A DNA stretch of 64,000 bases from Jaapia argillacea MUCL 33604 (lineage: Eukaryota > Basidiomycota > Agaricomycetes > Jaapiales > Jaapiaceae). A program made the translations under genes and the position numbers. The first letter of the stretch is position 1, and every line of letters begins with the position of its first letter. Of this stretch, positions 10,862 to 22,127 are shown one piece after another. The stretch lies in contig KL197759.1 of NCBI GenBank assembly GCA_000697665.1, positions 139,615 through 203,614 of the forward strand, read 5' to 3'. The notes under the pieces are model-generated. The model was not told the DNA's origin, made no database searches, and saw nothing but the letters and a program-made list of their open reading frames with translations.

Positions 10862-11757
10862 ATGGCTTCGTCTCTCCCACCATCATTCTCAAGGGTGTCT
10901 GGCCGATGCCCCAACACAATAACAACGACGGGCGCCGATTCCAGTTCGAGTGCGGGTGCGGGTGCGGGTGCGGGATACTCGAAAAGGCCTACACTCCCTC
11001 CTATCCACGTATCGACTTTACACCAAATTCCGGATGCCATGTCATCGATGTTGTTCACCCCATCACCATATACTGCTTCATCGTCGCAGTCATTATCGAT
11101 GTCCTTGTCCCCAATCGTGACGATTAACCTCGGAGCTGAGAGTCCAAGTGACCTCGCCGCTGGCTATGGGTCTTTTGTGGAGGATGGTTGGGAGAGGTTT
11201 GGTTTTGTTAGGAGTGAGGTTTCGCAGGAGAATGTAGAAGAAAAGGAGGCGTGTGGATTTTGGTGAGTTTGTTGACCATATCTATTCTCTGGGCGTCGCT
11301 GACGAACGAACCTCTACGACGATTGCAATTAAAGTCTGCAACATGCGCGAGCTCCTATCCGGATGGAATGTTGTCAGCGACTAGTATGTTCTGAACATAT
11401 ATCACCAGATGTGAGTCTCCACTTTGTCATCACCCCTACCCTCCACGATCTCATCCAATCGTCCACTAGTGGTTCTATCTGGACGAATCGGACGACAGTG
11501 GTCGCTGTCCCTCGTGTAAATCCTCCGACCTTTCATCAAAATCTGGTCCACCGCTCCCATCTTCCACTACCTCCCCCTCCTTCTTATTACCACATATATT
11601 GGCCCTACTCTATGGGACGACGATTGGAGGGAATCACGAAGATGTCGAGATGGGACCGACTGATGAGGATGAGTGGGATAGAGTCACCCTTGGGAAGAGG
11701 ATATGGAGGTTCGCCGGTGTTGGTGTGGTTTTGTTCGTCCTATTATCGAAAGCATAG
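10862..11757 (+). CDS. small tail-anchored membrane protein, unknown
   Basis: Exons 10862-11262, 11335-11383 and 11470-11757 splice in frame to 245 aa. The protein begins with a Ser/Thr-rich region containing an Ala-Gly repeat (AGAGAGAG), then a conserved-looking acidic patch (SFVEDGWERFGFVRSE), a Cys-containing stretch (GFCLQ, CCQRLWFYLDE, CPSCKSSD), a DEDEWDRV motif and one hydrophobic segment at the very end (FAGVGVVLFVLLSKA). That topology fits a tail-anchored protein of ER, mitochondria or peroxisome. The CxxC pair (CPSC) could bind metal. Family not recognised. The two introns (72 and 86 nt) have GTGAGT and GTATGT donors and remove stop codons from the frame, which supports the model. 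Confidence 0.6.
10951..10974 (+). repeat. (TGCGGG)4 hexanucleotide repeat in coding sequence
   Basis: Four uninterrupted copies of TGCGGG encoding Ala-Gly repeats in the tail-anchored protein. Four GGG runs give it G-quadruplex potential and length instability. Confidence 0.8.
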
Positions 11758-11928
11758 CGGATGGATGGGATTGGTTTACATTGTGTATTATCGATATGTA
11801 GCTTGGTTTGTACTACTATTTTGTTTAGGGATTTGGGTCACTTGTAATATTGGTCTGTATTGTTGGGCGGCTATGAGCTGGCTGTTGGTCCTGCGATTAT
11901 AGTGGAGAAGAGGCTGCTCTGATCGTAA

Positions 11929-11999
11929 GCATTAATGGGGTAGTGGTAACCTGGGTCGTTGCCATCGACCCGCCGGGGGTTCGATTCCCTCTTAATGCA
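11929..11999 (+). tRNA. tRNA-Gly(GCC)
   Basis: 71 nt without intron. The acceptor stem pairs GCATTAA with TTAATGC. The D-arm is TGGGGTAGTGGTAA, the anticodon loop is TTGCCAT (anticodon GCC, reads GGC/GGT) closed by GGTCG/CGACC, and the T-loop is TTCGATT. Internal A and B boxes are present. It stands alone between the tail-anchored gene and the GST pair. Confidence 0.9.
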
Positions 12000-12252
12000 T
12001 AATATTGTGCTACCCTGACTTTTGTTCCAAACTCATTGAAGCAATGTAGCTGAATCAAAACACGGTCCTGACGTCTGCGAACATCATTCAGTATCCACAG
12101 GTTCCAGCTTTGATCGTCCCGAGTACCTGACCGAATCGCCAGCCATGACCCATTATCGTTTTGCGTTATCTCACAGCGCCCCGCGCCGAATCGATTGGAT
12201 GTCACTAAAACTTATATGTATGCCTAGCTAACAACTTAGAATGATCCCTTTA

Positions 12253-13077
12253 CTAAACTACGACCTGCCACTTCTCGAAAGCCTCCAACATCTTTCCCCA
12301 CCTTCCCTCATCCCAAGTCAAAACACTCTTCCACGCCTCGCTGTCCTCACCCAGGATCAACTTGAACCACAGCAAGAACGAAACAATGAACACATCCACG
12401 AACGTCACCTCCTTCCCAATTACGAAATCACCTTCTCCATCTCTGTTTTTCTTGAACCAGCCATCAACCAACGACCAACCCCTCCTAACCAACCCCCAAG
12501 TCTCCTTCCTCTCTTTTCCCTCCGGACAAAGTTCCTCCAACGTCTTCCCAAATCTCGCCTCCCTAGTCCTCCTGAAGTAATCTTGAGAAAGCTCGCCTGG
12601 GTTTAGACGATCGTGGGTGGCTGGTAACAAGATCACCCAGACGTTACTCAGGGCTAAATCTTGGAGTGCACGGACAAACCCTGCTTGAAGCGCTGCGCTG
12701 CCTTTGGGGAATAGAGGGATCGTGTCCGGGTATTGAGCATCGAGGTATTCAGCGATTGCGTAGGAGTCGGAGACGACGGCGTTTGTGGAGGGGTCATGGA
12801 TTACGGGGAGAGTATAGTGGGGCCGACCATCTGGTTTGGTGTCAGTTGCTTTTGCTCCCAGTTTGAGAAGCGCGGGTTCGATCTCTGTGTATTCGAGCCA
12901 TACTGTTTTGTATGGTATTCCTTTAATATTCAGCGCGAACCTGTGCATCCTAATGTGAACTCGCACATTGATAGGGCTGGATGGTGGTACTGACCTTGCT
13001 TTCCAAGTGTTTGGGGACCACGCCCGATCTTTGATTGACGCAGCTGGGATATCGTAAAGGGTAATCACGTTCGACAT
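12253..13077 (-). CDS. glutathione S-transferase, fungal-specific/etherase-like (copy 1)
   Basis: Cytosolic GST that conjugates or removes glutathione on xenobiotics and lignin-derived aromatics. Exons 12995-13077 and 12941 onward (12253-12940); 256 aa. The 54-nt intron is a multiple of three and lacks stops, so retention would not break the frame. The N-terminal thioredoxin fold has the WSPNTWKAR active-site region followed by FALNIKGIPYKTVWLEY, then LPVIHDPST and VSDSYAIAEYLDAQYP, the glutathione-binding SNAIL/TRAIL region. This pattern matches the GSTFuA/LigE-like class expanded in wood- and litter-decaying basidiomycetes. The ATG at 13077 (MSNVITLYD) is preferred over 13101 because the tandem paralogue begins at the same residue. 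Confidence 0.88.
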   Translation of the reverse strand: MSNVITLYDIPAASIKDRAWSPNTWKARSVPPSSPINVRVHIRMHRFALNIKGIPYKTVWLEYTEIEPALLKLGAKATDTKPDGRPHYTLPVIHDPSTNAVVSDSYAIAEYLDAQYPDTIPLFPKGSAALQAGFVRALQDLALSNVWVILLPATHDRLNPGELSQDYFRRTREARFGKTLEELCPEGKERKETWGLVRRGWSLVDGWFKKNRDGEGDFVIGKEVTFVDVFIVSFLLWFKLILGEDSEAWKSVLTWDEGRWGKMLEAFEKWQVVV

Positions 13078-13640
13078 CTTGTCTTGTTCGCTAACCTGCA
13101 TGGCCTAGGTGACTGCTCTTCTTATACTACTCTTGTGCCGCATTACAAAGGCTACTTGTCAAGCAGAGCGATAGCCGATCTTTGAAATCAAATTGTCATG
13201 TGGGGTACCTGGTTGGCTTGGCCCTGCCCCTCCATGCACTGGTGTCTTGCTCTTGTTACGAGATGATGGCACGGGGCCTCTTGATGAAGCGGAACACCGA
13301 CGGCGTCAATGGGACTAGTCGACGTACTTACCCCATGACGAGGAATCATTGCTATGCAAACTTCAGGCGTTGTGGTCGCAAGGTGCGTCCAAATCGGCGA
13401 CAAAGTTGTTGCAGGCGATACTTACTCTCGTTTGTACACTTCCCTTCCAGGCTTTCCAGCTCCCGATCCTCCCAAGAACCTGGCCGAACCGCCAGTTATA
13501 TATATAACCCATGACCACCCTGCTGCCGCACCCAGCATGAGCCTTGTCGCACCTAATAACTTTCAAGCTGTTGGATGCCACTGAAGTATCCCATAGTCAA
13601 CAGTTGGAATGACCCTTTACATAATCCACAAATATATCAC

Positions 13641-14462
13641 CTAAACTACGACCTGCCACTTCTCGAAAACCTCCAACAATTTCCCCCAACGTCCCTCATC
13701 CCATGTCAAAATAGTTTTCCACGCCTCACTATCCTCACCCAAGATCAGCTTGAACCACAACAAGGACGATACAATGAACACATCCACGAACGTCACCTCC
13801 CTCCCAGTCACGAAACCATCTTCCCCATCTCTATTCTTTTTGAACCAGCCATCAACCAATGACCATCCTCTTCTAACCAATTCCCAAGTCTCCTCCCTCT
13901 CTTTTCCCTCCGGACAAAACTCCTCCAACTTCTTACCGAAATTCGCCTCCCTAGTCCTCCTGAAGTAATCTTGAGAAATTGGGTTTAGTCGACCGTGGGT
14001 GACTGGTAACAGAATCACCCGGACGTTACTCAGGGCTACATCCTGGAATGCACGGATAAACCCTGCTTGAAGCGCTGCGCTGCCTTTAGGGAATAGAGGT
14101 GTTGTGTCGGGATATTGAGCATCAAGGTATTCAGCGATCGCGTACGAGTCGGAGACGATGGCGTTTGTAGAGGGGTCATGGATTACGGGGAGAGTATAGT
14201 GGGGACGACCATCTACTTTGGTATCTGTTGGCTTTGCTCCTAGTTTGAGGAGTGTAGGTTCGATCTCTGGGTATTCGAGCCATATTGTTTTGTATGGTAT
14301 CCCTTTGATATTCAGCGCCAGCCTGTATATCCGTCCAACGTGAACTCGCACATTGATGGGGGTAGATGGTGGTACTGACCTTACTTTCCAAGTGTTTGGA
14401 GACCACGCCCCACCTTTGATTGACGCAGCTGGGATATCGTAAAAGGTGATCACGTTCGACAT
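13641..14462 (-). CDS. glutathione S-transferase, fungal-specific/etherase-like (copy 2)
   Basis: Tandem paralogue of the GST at 12253-13077, in the same orientation. Exons 14380-14462 and 13641-14322 with a 57-nt intron at the same site; 254 aa. It keeps WSPNTWKVR, LALNIKGIPYKTIWLEY and VSDSYAIAEYLDAQYP. Differences from copy 1 are scattered substitutions and loss of two residues near the PISQDYFRR segment (copy 1: PGELSQDYFRR). Both genes have intact frames and similar TATA-like promoters (cttatactac on the plus strand), so both are probably expressed. Confidence 0.88.
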   Translation of the reverse strand: MSNVITFYDIPAASIKGGAWSPNTWKVRSVPPSTPINVRVHVGRIYRLALNIKGIPYKTIWLEYPEIEPTLLKLGAKPTDTKVDGRPHYTLPVIHDPSTNAIVSDSYAIAEYLDAQYPDTTPLFPKGSAALQAGFIRAFQDVALSNVRVILLPVTHGRLNPISQDYFRRTREANFGKKLEEFCPEGKEREETWELVRRGWSLVDGWFKKNRDGEDGFVTGREVTFVDVFIVSSLLWFKLILGEDSEAWKTILTWDEGRWGKLLEVFEKWQVVV

Positions 14463-14836
14463 CTTCGCTGTACCTCCATGACGTTAGGGGACCTGTCTTC
14501 TTATACTACTCTTGCGATGCATTACAAAGGTTACTTATCAAGCAGAGCGATGGCCGATCTTTGAAATCCATGATCATGGGGATTGACTTGGCCGTTCACA
14601 AACCGATGATGGCATAGAGTCGTAACTTAGATGGGGCGGAACACCAACGGGATCAGTTGGACCACACAACGTGGCGAGCACGACTCTGGGCACGAAGGGA
14701 TTCTCATCATTATGGTGTTCCCGAGGTGCATCCAAGTTGGCGAGAAAGGCGCGGGGAAGATCAGAACAAAACTTCACCAAGAACACTTATTCACCCTCAG
14801 GATCGACCTCTGGCACAACCCAATCAAAATCAATTG

Positions 14837-16527
14837 TCAGCTAATCGAAGTCCTCACATCTCTCGTCTTCCCCTTCCCATTCACACCACCCCCCACCCCA
14901 AGTCCATCAGACTGCAACGCGTCCAACAATCTCCTGACAGCCTCACCCTGCGCCTCAACCGTCATCCTCAAATCTGTAATCTGACGACTGAGTTCCGCTT
15001 GGTTATGTGCCAATTTTCTGTTGGTTAGGTCTCTTTCTCTGTCTTGGAAACGGATCGTGGTTGGGGAGATTATGTCGTCCAGTGCGTGAGGTGAGTCAGG
15101 ATTCTGGTGCGAAGGTTAGGGTGGTGAAGTCAATATCATAGAGACGGTAGTATAGATATGATATAGGGAAGTCTCACATGATTTCGAGTCATTCGTTCCC
15201 ACACTATGCTGAACTCACGGCCGAGAACAAAACTCGGTAAGGCGATAAGTAGGAGGCCGAAGAGGAGTAGTGGAAGAGTGATAAGTCGCCCGAGGAAGGA
15301 CCTGGGGGTGATTTCACCATACCCTACAGTTGTGATCGCTGTCGTCGACAAAGGAGAACATTCGTCAATGCCCTCCCACTGTAGCGTAACTAGGGTTTAC
15401 TCACTGACTAGGACGAACCTGGGAGAACAATTCGGTCAAGGTTTTTGATGGGATAAAGTAGGGACATACCAAGCTGCGGCCGGGATTGACTGGAAGAGGG
15501 GGTTGTATCGGCATATGCTCGAGAGGATGGGAGAATTAGGGATGAAACATACCGAGAATTGACTCGGGTCACCGTCTGCATCAACGAAAGTCTGAAGCGT
15601 CTCGTCCCAAGATCCGCGTTCCGCGAAGTACCTTGTAGCCCCGATTCAGAGTCCAACGAAAGGAAAGGGAGACTGTTTGGCTCACAGGAGGGTACTGAAG
15701 ACTGTCAAGACCATGAGCACGAAGAAACCAAGTGCTAGCAACGCATGCTGAGATCGTCGAAACGACAAATACATGACTTCTATGGTACTGGGGATCGTAT
15801 GACATTCGTTAGACATTCTAGGAGTGAGACATGGGGGACGCACAGTAGGAGGGTGTTATTGTAACGGAAGGGCCTGAAAACCCGAACTAGGCGGAATGTA
15901 CGTAGGATCGAGAATCGAAACAAGACAGACTGGATAATGTCTGTTAATAAGGAGCATGGGGCAATGTGGAGTACTCACTGTATCCTGGTGCAGCGATATC
16001 TCAATATAGTAAGGTAATATGGCGAGTATATCTATGATTCCAAAGAATGCTTTGGAACCTCGAATCAAAACGGTGGACATGAAGAATATCGAATATATGA
16101 ACTTACATCCAATCCATGATGCGAGCGCCCTCCAAGAGTAGCTCCTGGCCACGCATCTCGCCGTGTACTCCACTGTGAACAGCGCGACCAAACTGGTCTC
16201 CAGTCCGAACCACAGACTCCCATTGATATAATGAAAGGCCGGCACAGTCTCCAGGACGGTCACCAATGCCGAAATGACAATCAAGGACGTCGTCAAGATG
16301 TGAACGAGGAAGGCTCCTTGTGAAGATGTTGGTTGTTCAAGCAGCTCGTAAAGCGACCGCTTCCATTGAGGGTATATTGCGCCAATATCATCGTTTGGTC
16401 CGTCGAAAGACGTGGAATGAGGGAATAGGTCTCCGACATTGTCGGCAGAAGGTGAATCAGGGTGTTCGGAGAGAAATTGGGCTGTTACGGAGGTTCGTAT
16501 TCGAGACAGTGGAATTGGCTGGGACAT
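14837..16527 (-). CDS. voltage-gated potassium channel (Kv-like, 6 TM)
   Basis: Plasma- or vacuolar-membrane K+ channel. Nine exons (16107-16527, 15979-16058, 15844-15929, 15686-15787, 15553-15631, 15470-15489, 15405-15418, 15178-15338, 14837-15103) give 409 aa, with a coherent phase throughout. S1-S3 lie around residues 70-160 (ending DILAILPYYIEI). The S4 voltage sensor is RTFRLVRVFRPFR with Arg every third position from 177 to 189. S5 is LALGFFVLMVLTVF. The selectivity filter TVGYG is at 271-275, and S6 is LPLLLFGLLLIALPSFVLG. The C-terminus has a heptad-like stretch (RERDLTNRKLAHNQAELSRQ) that may be a tetramerising coiled coil. The filter is assembled across a 20-nt and a 14-nt microexon. 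It starts at 16527; a longer frame upstream lacks support. It shares a 0.7 kb divergent promoter with Dicer. Confidence 0.92.
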
Positions 16528-17249
16528 GGCCAGAACACAGAGGCAGATGAGGAATTGTGTCGTCTTCTCACGGTCAATTCTGGTTGATCTCGGGACTATA
16601 TATTGACGGTGGAGGTTGTACGTGGTCCCAGCCAACCCTATATACAGCTCTGTCTCTAGCTAAATGGCCTCAAGTCGTCAGTGATTCGCAGTTGGACGGG
16701 AGGAGTACAGTGCCTCATGGCATGCTGCGAAATCGGATAAGGTAAGTTGCAGATGTTGGCTGTCCAAGATCAGGTGCCCACTAAACTGCTGCGTTCAAGA
16801 TTTTTTATGGCCTGTGAAAGTTCGTTGTCTTGCTACATCACCGGGACCTGTGCTGCTTATTCGAAGATACCATGTAGCGCCCGTGGTTTGCTACAAATAC
16901 TGTCCAGGCCATCGATAGCTCATCTATTAGAAGCTCAGCTCGCTTCCTTTCAACTTACCACCATCATCTCGATTTCTCAAGAAGTGCACGCCGTGAAGTG
17001 AGATTCGCGTCCTCGTGAAAGGTGAGCACCGTTCATATTCTGAACCTATGATCGTCGGCGAGAGGAGTTGCGGAGAGAATGTGAAAATTGGCATAGGGAT
17101 GGGCGCCGGCATCACTGCGCCAATCCCTCTGCGATGCCTCTTTTCATTCACTCTACCTGTATCCAACCGCAACGCAGTCGCTCATCATACCACAGATTGA
17201 CCGGCATCGCTATCATCGCCAAGCCATTTGAATAGTATCGGTAGCGATC
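16528..17249. other. divergent promoter region, K+ channel / Dicer
   Basis: 0.7 kb between two divergent starts. A minus-strand TATATA (16639-16644) lies 112 nt before the channel ATG. No obvious TATA precedes Dicer. No gene seen. Confidence 0.5.
16639..16644 (-). promoter_or_regulatory. TATA box of the K+ channel gene
   Basis: TATATA about 112 nt upstream of the ATG at 16527. Confidence 0.4.
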
Positions 17250-20200
17250 ATGTCCGACCCACAGTTTTCTTCGGTGTCCTCTTCATCGAGTTCCCACCAA
17301 ACGAGAGGGTATCAACAGGAGATGCTCGAGGAGAGCTTGCGCTCGAACATGATCATCGCTCTTGATACCGGCTCTGGTAAAACCCATATCGCCATCCTTC
17401 GAATGAAGCACGAGGCCGAAAGAGAGCCAAAGAAGGTTCGCGACCCGTTCTTCTCTCTTAGTGTCAATCTGACCATATCGTTTCATATGATAGATATCGT
17501 GGTTTGTAGCGCCCACCGTAGCGCTTTGCGAACAACAGCGCGACGTCATTAGCACAGCTCTACCCGTATCCGTGGGTCTTATCTCTGGTGCTCTCGAACC
17601 CGACCAATGGAAGGATCCCGCTCTCTGGAGAAGAGTCATAGAAGATCATCGAATCATGGTGACCACACCCCAAGTCTTTCTCGACGCCCTTCGTCATGGT
17701 TACGTTAGTCTCGGCAGAGACGTCGGGCTGATCGTCTTCGATGAAGCCCACCATGCTGTCGATAACCATCCTTACAATCGCGTGATGAAGGAATTTTACC
17801 TTCCTTTACCCGCTCGCGGATCCAACAAGGCCGTTCGAGCAGATAGTGGGGTTGTCATCGAACGACCTATGATCCTTGGCCTAACCGCGAGTCCCATCTT
17901 CGGTGGGCACGTTGAACGTGCATTCCAGTGGGTGGTTTGCTTTGTGACTTTGTAATGACGGCTGATGATTCGGCTCCATCAGAGCAATTGAAAGCAATCT
18001 CGATAGCGTCATCCGGGCACCTAAACAAAACCGCCGCGAACTCGCAAGTTTCGTCCACAGACCCGTATTCAAACACGTCATGTATGACATTTCTCCGTAT
18101 TATTTCTATAGGACCCCAAAGGAACTACCTTCGGTCAACCTGCAAGCACTGGAATCAGTCCTCGAAACAATGGACATTGAGGAGGACCCATACGTCTTAT
18201 CCTTACGGAGCCGCCTTGCCTCACTCCCTATGAATAGTCCTGAGAGGGCTCGTACCGACCAGAAACTGTCGAAGACGATACAGAAGGAGGACAGTTATAC
18301 CCATAAGGGTCTCAGGGACTTCGCTCGAGCCGCCGCCGAGATCTGTATCGATCTTGGGCCTTGGGCAGCCGATTGGTATATCGAGCAGGTTTTGAAGCAG
18401 GCCATGGTTTCAGCTGGTCCATATCACCAAGGCGCCATCAGCGCTTGGCAGCAGAAGGAGAAGAACTACCTCCTTAGCCAGCTTGCCAGAGTAGTCGTCA
18501 CTCCGGTCTCGATGGACCCGCAGGCCATCGTTGCGGGTACTTCGGATAAGGTCCAAAGACTGGTTGACTCGTTGTTGACCGAGGAACGAGAGAAAGAGTC
18601 ATTCGATGAGGATTATAGTGGCTTGGTTTTTGTCACTCGTCGTGATGCCGTCATCGTCCTCGCCGAAGTCCTCACATTACATCCTCGAACCGCTGACAAT
18701 TTCAACGTCGGATGTCTGCTTGGCACATCGCAAAGTACTCGCCGACACTCCTTCCTCGACATTACACAAAACCTCGTGAAGCAATCGCAGGCCGACACTC
18801 TTCGCGATTTTCGTAACGGAGAGAAGAATTTGATCGTATCTACTGCTGTTGCTGAAGAGGGCATCGACATCCAAGCTTGTGGGAATGTGATTCGGTGGGA
18901 TCCTCCGGTTAATATGGCGAGTTGGGCTCAGAGTCGAGGGAGGGCCCGTCGGAAACGGAGCAGCTTCGTCCTTATGTTTGAGAAGGGGGGCGTTCATGCC
19001 AAATTGGTGAATCAGTGGGAACATCTGGAGGCGCAGATGATGGCTTTGTATCATGATGAGGCCAAAAAGCTGCCGAGGGCGGAATGGGGAGACGAAATGC
19101 AGCTGGATGATTATGATGACGAAGAGCTTTTTTTTACCATTCAATCGACTGGGTGAGACATGTACACCTTGGTCTCTTTGAATTTGAGCTGAGCTGGATT
19201 TCCTTTACAGCGCTACACTCACCCTCCATTCGGCAATTGAACACCTCGCGCATTTCTGCGCCGTACTACCGGATGCTACATACGGCCAGCATGTTCCAGT
19301 GTATGACATTGATCCCCCCGACTTTCCCGAAGGATGGCACGCCTTTGAAAACCGCGCAAGTGGAATGGGTGTATATCTAGGACCATATGGTGCAACCGTT
19401 TCCCTCCCTAGATATATTGAGCCCCGACTCCGCGTCTACTCAACTCCGAGAATTCACCCGAACAAGATCTCAGCTCGTCGACATGCTGCTTACTTCGCAT
19501 ATCTTGCCCTCTACGAAGCCGGCCTCTTGAACGACCATCTACTTCCTCTGTCCAGTGTCGTCAACCCTCCAGACGAGGATGTAGCCGAGTTGCTGAAAGA
19601 CGTTGAGAAACGAGCAGGCATGGCTGGAGTCACCGAGCAAATGAACCCGTGGCTACCCACCGAGAAGAATGTTGGGCGTTGGCGGAGTACTCGAGTCTCC
19701 ATCGCCGGCCTTCCTCCCTGCCGTATGTTCACTCAGACCCCCATCAACATCTCGTCATTGGACGAGGCAACGACCATCTACCGTCCCGGACGCGCCCCAG
19801 AGACCGTGTCCATATCAAAGATGGACACTTCTGATCCCTCAACAGCGACTCTGAATACGGCGCGCGAATATACTCGGAGAATATTTTGGCCACTGTCAGG
19901 TCCTAGGATGACTTGGGACAACCTCAGTTTTGCATACCTCTTCCTCCCGGAGGATACCAGCCATGATTCGATCTGGGCGGAGCGTCGATTGTGGGCAAAC
20001 GAAGTGAACCAACAATCGGAGAAGCCCCGAGCAGACCAGGCCCTATCTGCCAATGCGGAGGCGTTGGGACAGCGGTATTCATTCCCAGATGATCTAATCT
20101 GGGTCAGAGATGGGAGAAATGGAAAGGTTTTCCGATTTCTACGCTGGCAGCACGACCCTCTCTCCCCTTCGGAGGAGGAAACCGTCATGAACCGTTATGC

Positions 20201-22013
20201 TCGCTTCGGTCCATTTGAAATCTCCTATCCCTTACTTGCCGTTCAGAATTTGCATCGCCGGGTCAATTTTTTGGTCCCCACGACTTCCACCAGAGCACCA
20301 TCCGTTGACGATACAGAATTATTCTTATTTCCAAAACGCTCTGCAGTGGATCTAATATCTCTTGTGGATACGCAGTACGCGTCGCTCCTACCTTCGATTC
20401 TCCACGGTCTCACAACCACGATGATTGCATTATCTCTCCGAGACCAGCTATTGACTGGGACATCTTTATCACAAATCCCCGTCCGCCTCCTTACCACAGC
20501 CATCTCCGCCCCAGTAGCTCAAGGCGCGTCAAATTACCAGAGATTGGAGAGTCTAGGCGACACAGTCCTCAAGTTCGTGGTGGGGATTCAGCTCATGGCC
20601 GAATTTCCCCTGTGGCATGAAGGATACCTCAGCAAACGGAAGGACCATGCCGTGGCAAACTCTTGTTTGGCTAAACATGCTATTTTGAAAGAGCTATATC
20701 GCTGGATAATCCGGGAGGGATTCGCCCCGAAGAAGTGGAAACCATTTTATACTATCCCAACGAATTCGAAACCGCCCACAGAACAAGAAGCCCCGAAGCG
20801 GGAGGAGGTCGCTAAACAGGACGAGTCTTCGAAACAGGGTTCCCCCAAACGACAGCAGTTGTCGACCAAGGTGCTAGCGGATGTCGTCGAAGCCCTCATT
20901 GGTGCGGCTTACCTCCACGGCGGAATCGAACTGGGATTGGAATGTGCGCAGTTCTTTGATCTCGGTCTTAAATGGAGGCCCTTGTCGATGAGGCTGGACG
21001 GTCTCTTGTCGGGGACTAGGGATTTGGATGACCTACCGCCACAAATTTCTCAAGTTGAGAAGATGTTGGGCTACACCTTTGATCGGAAAGTCTTCGTAGT
21101 TGAAGCTCTTACCCACCCCAGTTATCATAGCGAATCCTCCACCAGGTCATACGATCGCTACGAGTTCCTGGGTGATTCCGTTCTGGATATGTTGGTTACA
21201 GACTACCTCTTTCATGCTCCTGGCAAGGAGTACAGTCCGGGCCACCTCCACATCCGTAAATCTGCTGTGGTCAACTCGCATTTCCTTGCATACATCTGCT
21301 TGCGAACGACGCTTCGAGTCGATGCAAAGATGCCCAAGCCTAACGGTCGAGGGAAAATCACACTCGCGGACGATGAGCAATCGATTTACTTGTGGCAGTG
21401 TCTTCTCCACTCTAGCCCTCGCGTTCTCCAGGATTTGGATGCCACCTTTGGCCGATACAGGAAGGTAGGAGCAGTGATCGAGAAGGCCTTCCGTCGTGAT
21501 TGGATATATCCATGGGCCGCCCTGACTCGCCTTCAAGCACCGAAGTTCTTCAGCGATATCATCGAAAGCATTCTCGGCGCCGTCTACCTCGACTCAGGTG
21601 GTAATTTGGGTGTCGTTCGTCAGGTTCTGGTTACTTTAGGGATTTGGGAGATATTGGAGCGGATCGTTCGAGATGACATTGACGTCCTGCATCCCGTTTC
21701 TCGACTTTCAATCTGGGTTTCGAAGCAACAGAAGTCCATCGAGTATAAATTCGTGAAAGAGAAAGGGATGATTAGCTGTTCTATCCTGGTTGACGAAGAA
21801 GAGAAGGCCGTCGTAACCGAACGACATCGAAGCCGCGCCAGTCAAGAAGAGGTCAAGTTCACCGCAGCAGAGAGGGCCATCAAGGTGTTGCACCTGACGG
21901 AGACGGACGGTATTGAGGAGGATGACGACGAGGTGGCCGATGTGGACGAGTCCGAAGGCAGTGAGGACGAGGATGAAGAAATGGAGGTCGACGCTTTACT
22001 TGCGCTCAAATGA
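17250..22013 (+). CDS. Dicer-like ribonuclease III
   Basis: Cuts long or hairpin dsRNA into small RNAs for RNA silencing. Exons 17250-17435, 17494-17927, 17983-19152 and 19211-22013 give 1530 aa. The Q-like motif is QTRGYQQEML and Walker A is DTGSGKTH (about 39-46). The DEAH box is at 145-148, then helicase C with EEGIDIQACGNVIRWDPP and QSRGRARR, and the Dicer dimerisation region starts near 598 (LTLHSAIEH). There is no clear PAZ; the 820-1000 region is diverged. RNase IIIa is NYQRLESLGDTVLKF (acidic residues near 1043, 1047, 1154, 1157) and RNase IIIb is YDRYEFLGDSVLDML (near 1248, 1252, 1379, 1382), so both catalytic centres look complete. A C-terminal dsRBD-like region is followed by an acidic tail (DESEGSEDEDEEMEVD). 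An insertion rich in Lys/Glu splits RNase IIIa (about 1115-1145). Confidence 0.96.
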
Positions 22014-22127
22014 TATCCCTCTGCATGTATCAGTACAAATGGATCAATATGTTGATTAAGGACTATTGCGAAGTTACTCTACAAGCAACCAAACCCTGAA
22101 GCATTCCAGTCGTATCGAAGTGGGCAC

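Larger units (their letters stand above)
12060..14760 (-). repeat. tandem segmental duplication, unit about 1.36 kb
   Basis: Two direct copies (roughly 12060-13400 and 13450-14760) each carry a complete GST gene, its promoter (shared cttatactactcttg and ttacaaaggctac-like sequence) and 3' flank (gaatgaccctttac). Boundaries are approximate because similarity fades at the ends. Confidence 0.75.

Noticed and set aside
12941-12994. Extra 18 codons in the GST copy 1 reading frame (and 19 in copy 2 at 14323-14379)
   Set aside because: These are in-frame introns with GT-AG ends; removal restores the conserved WKARFALNIKG join.
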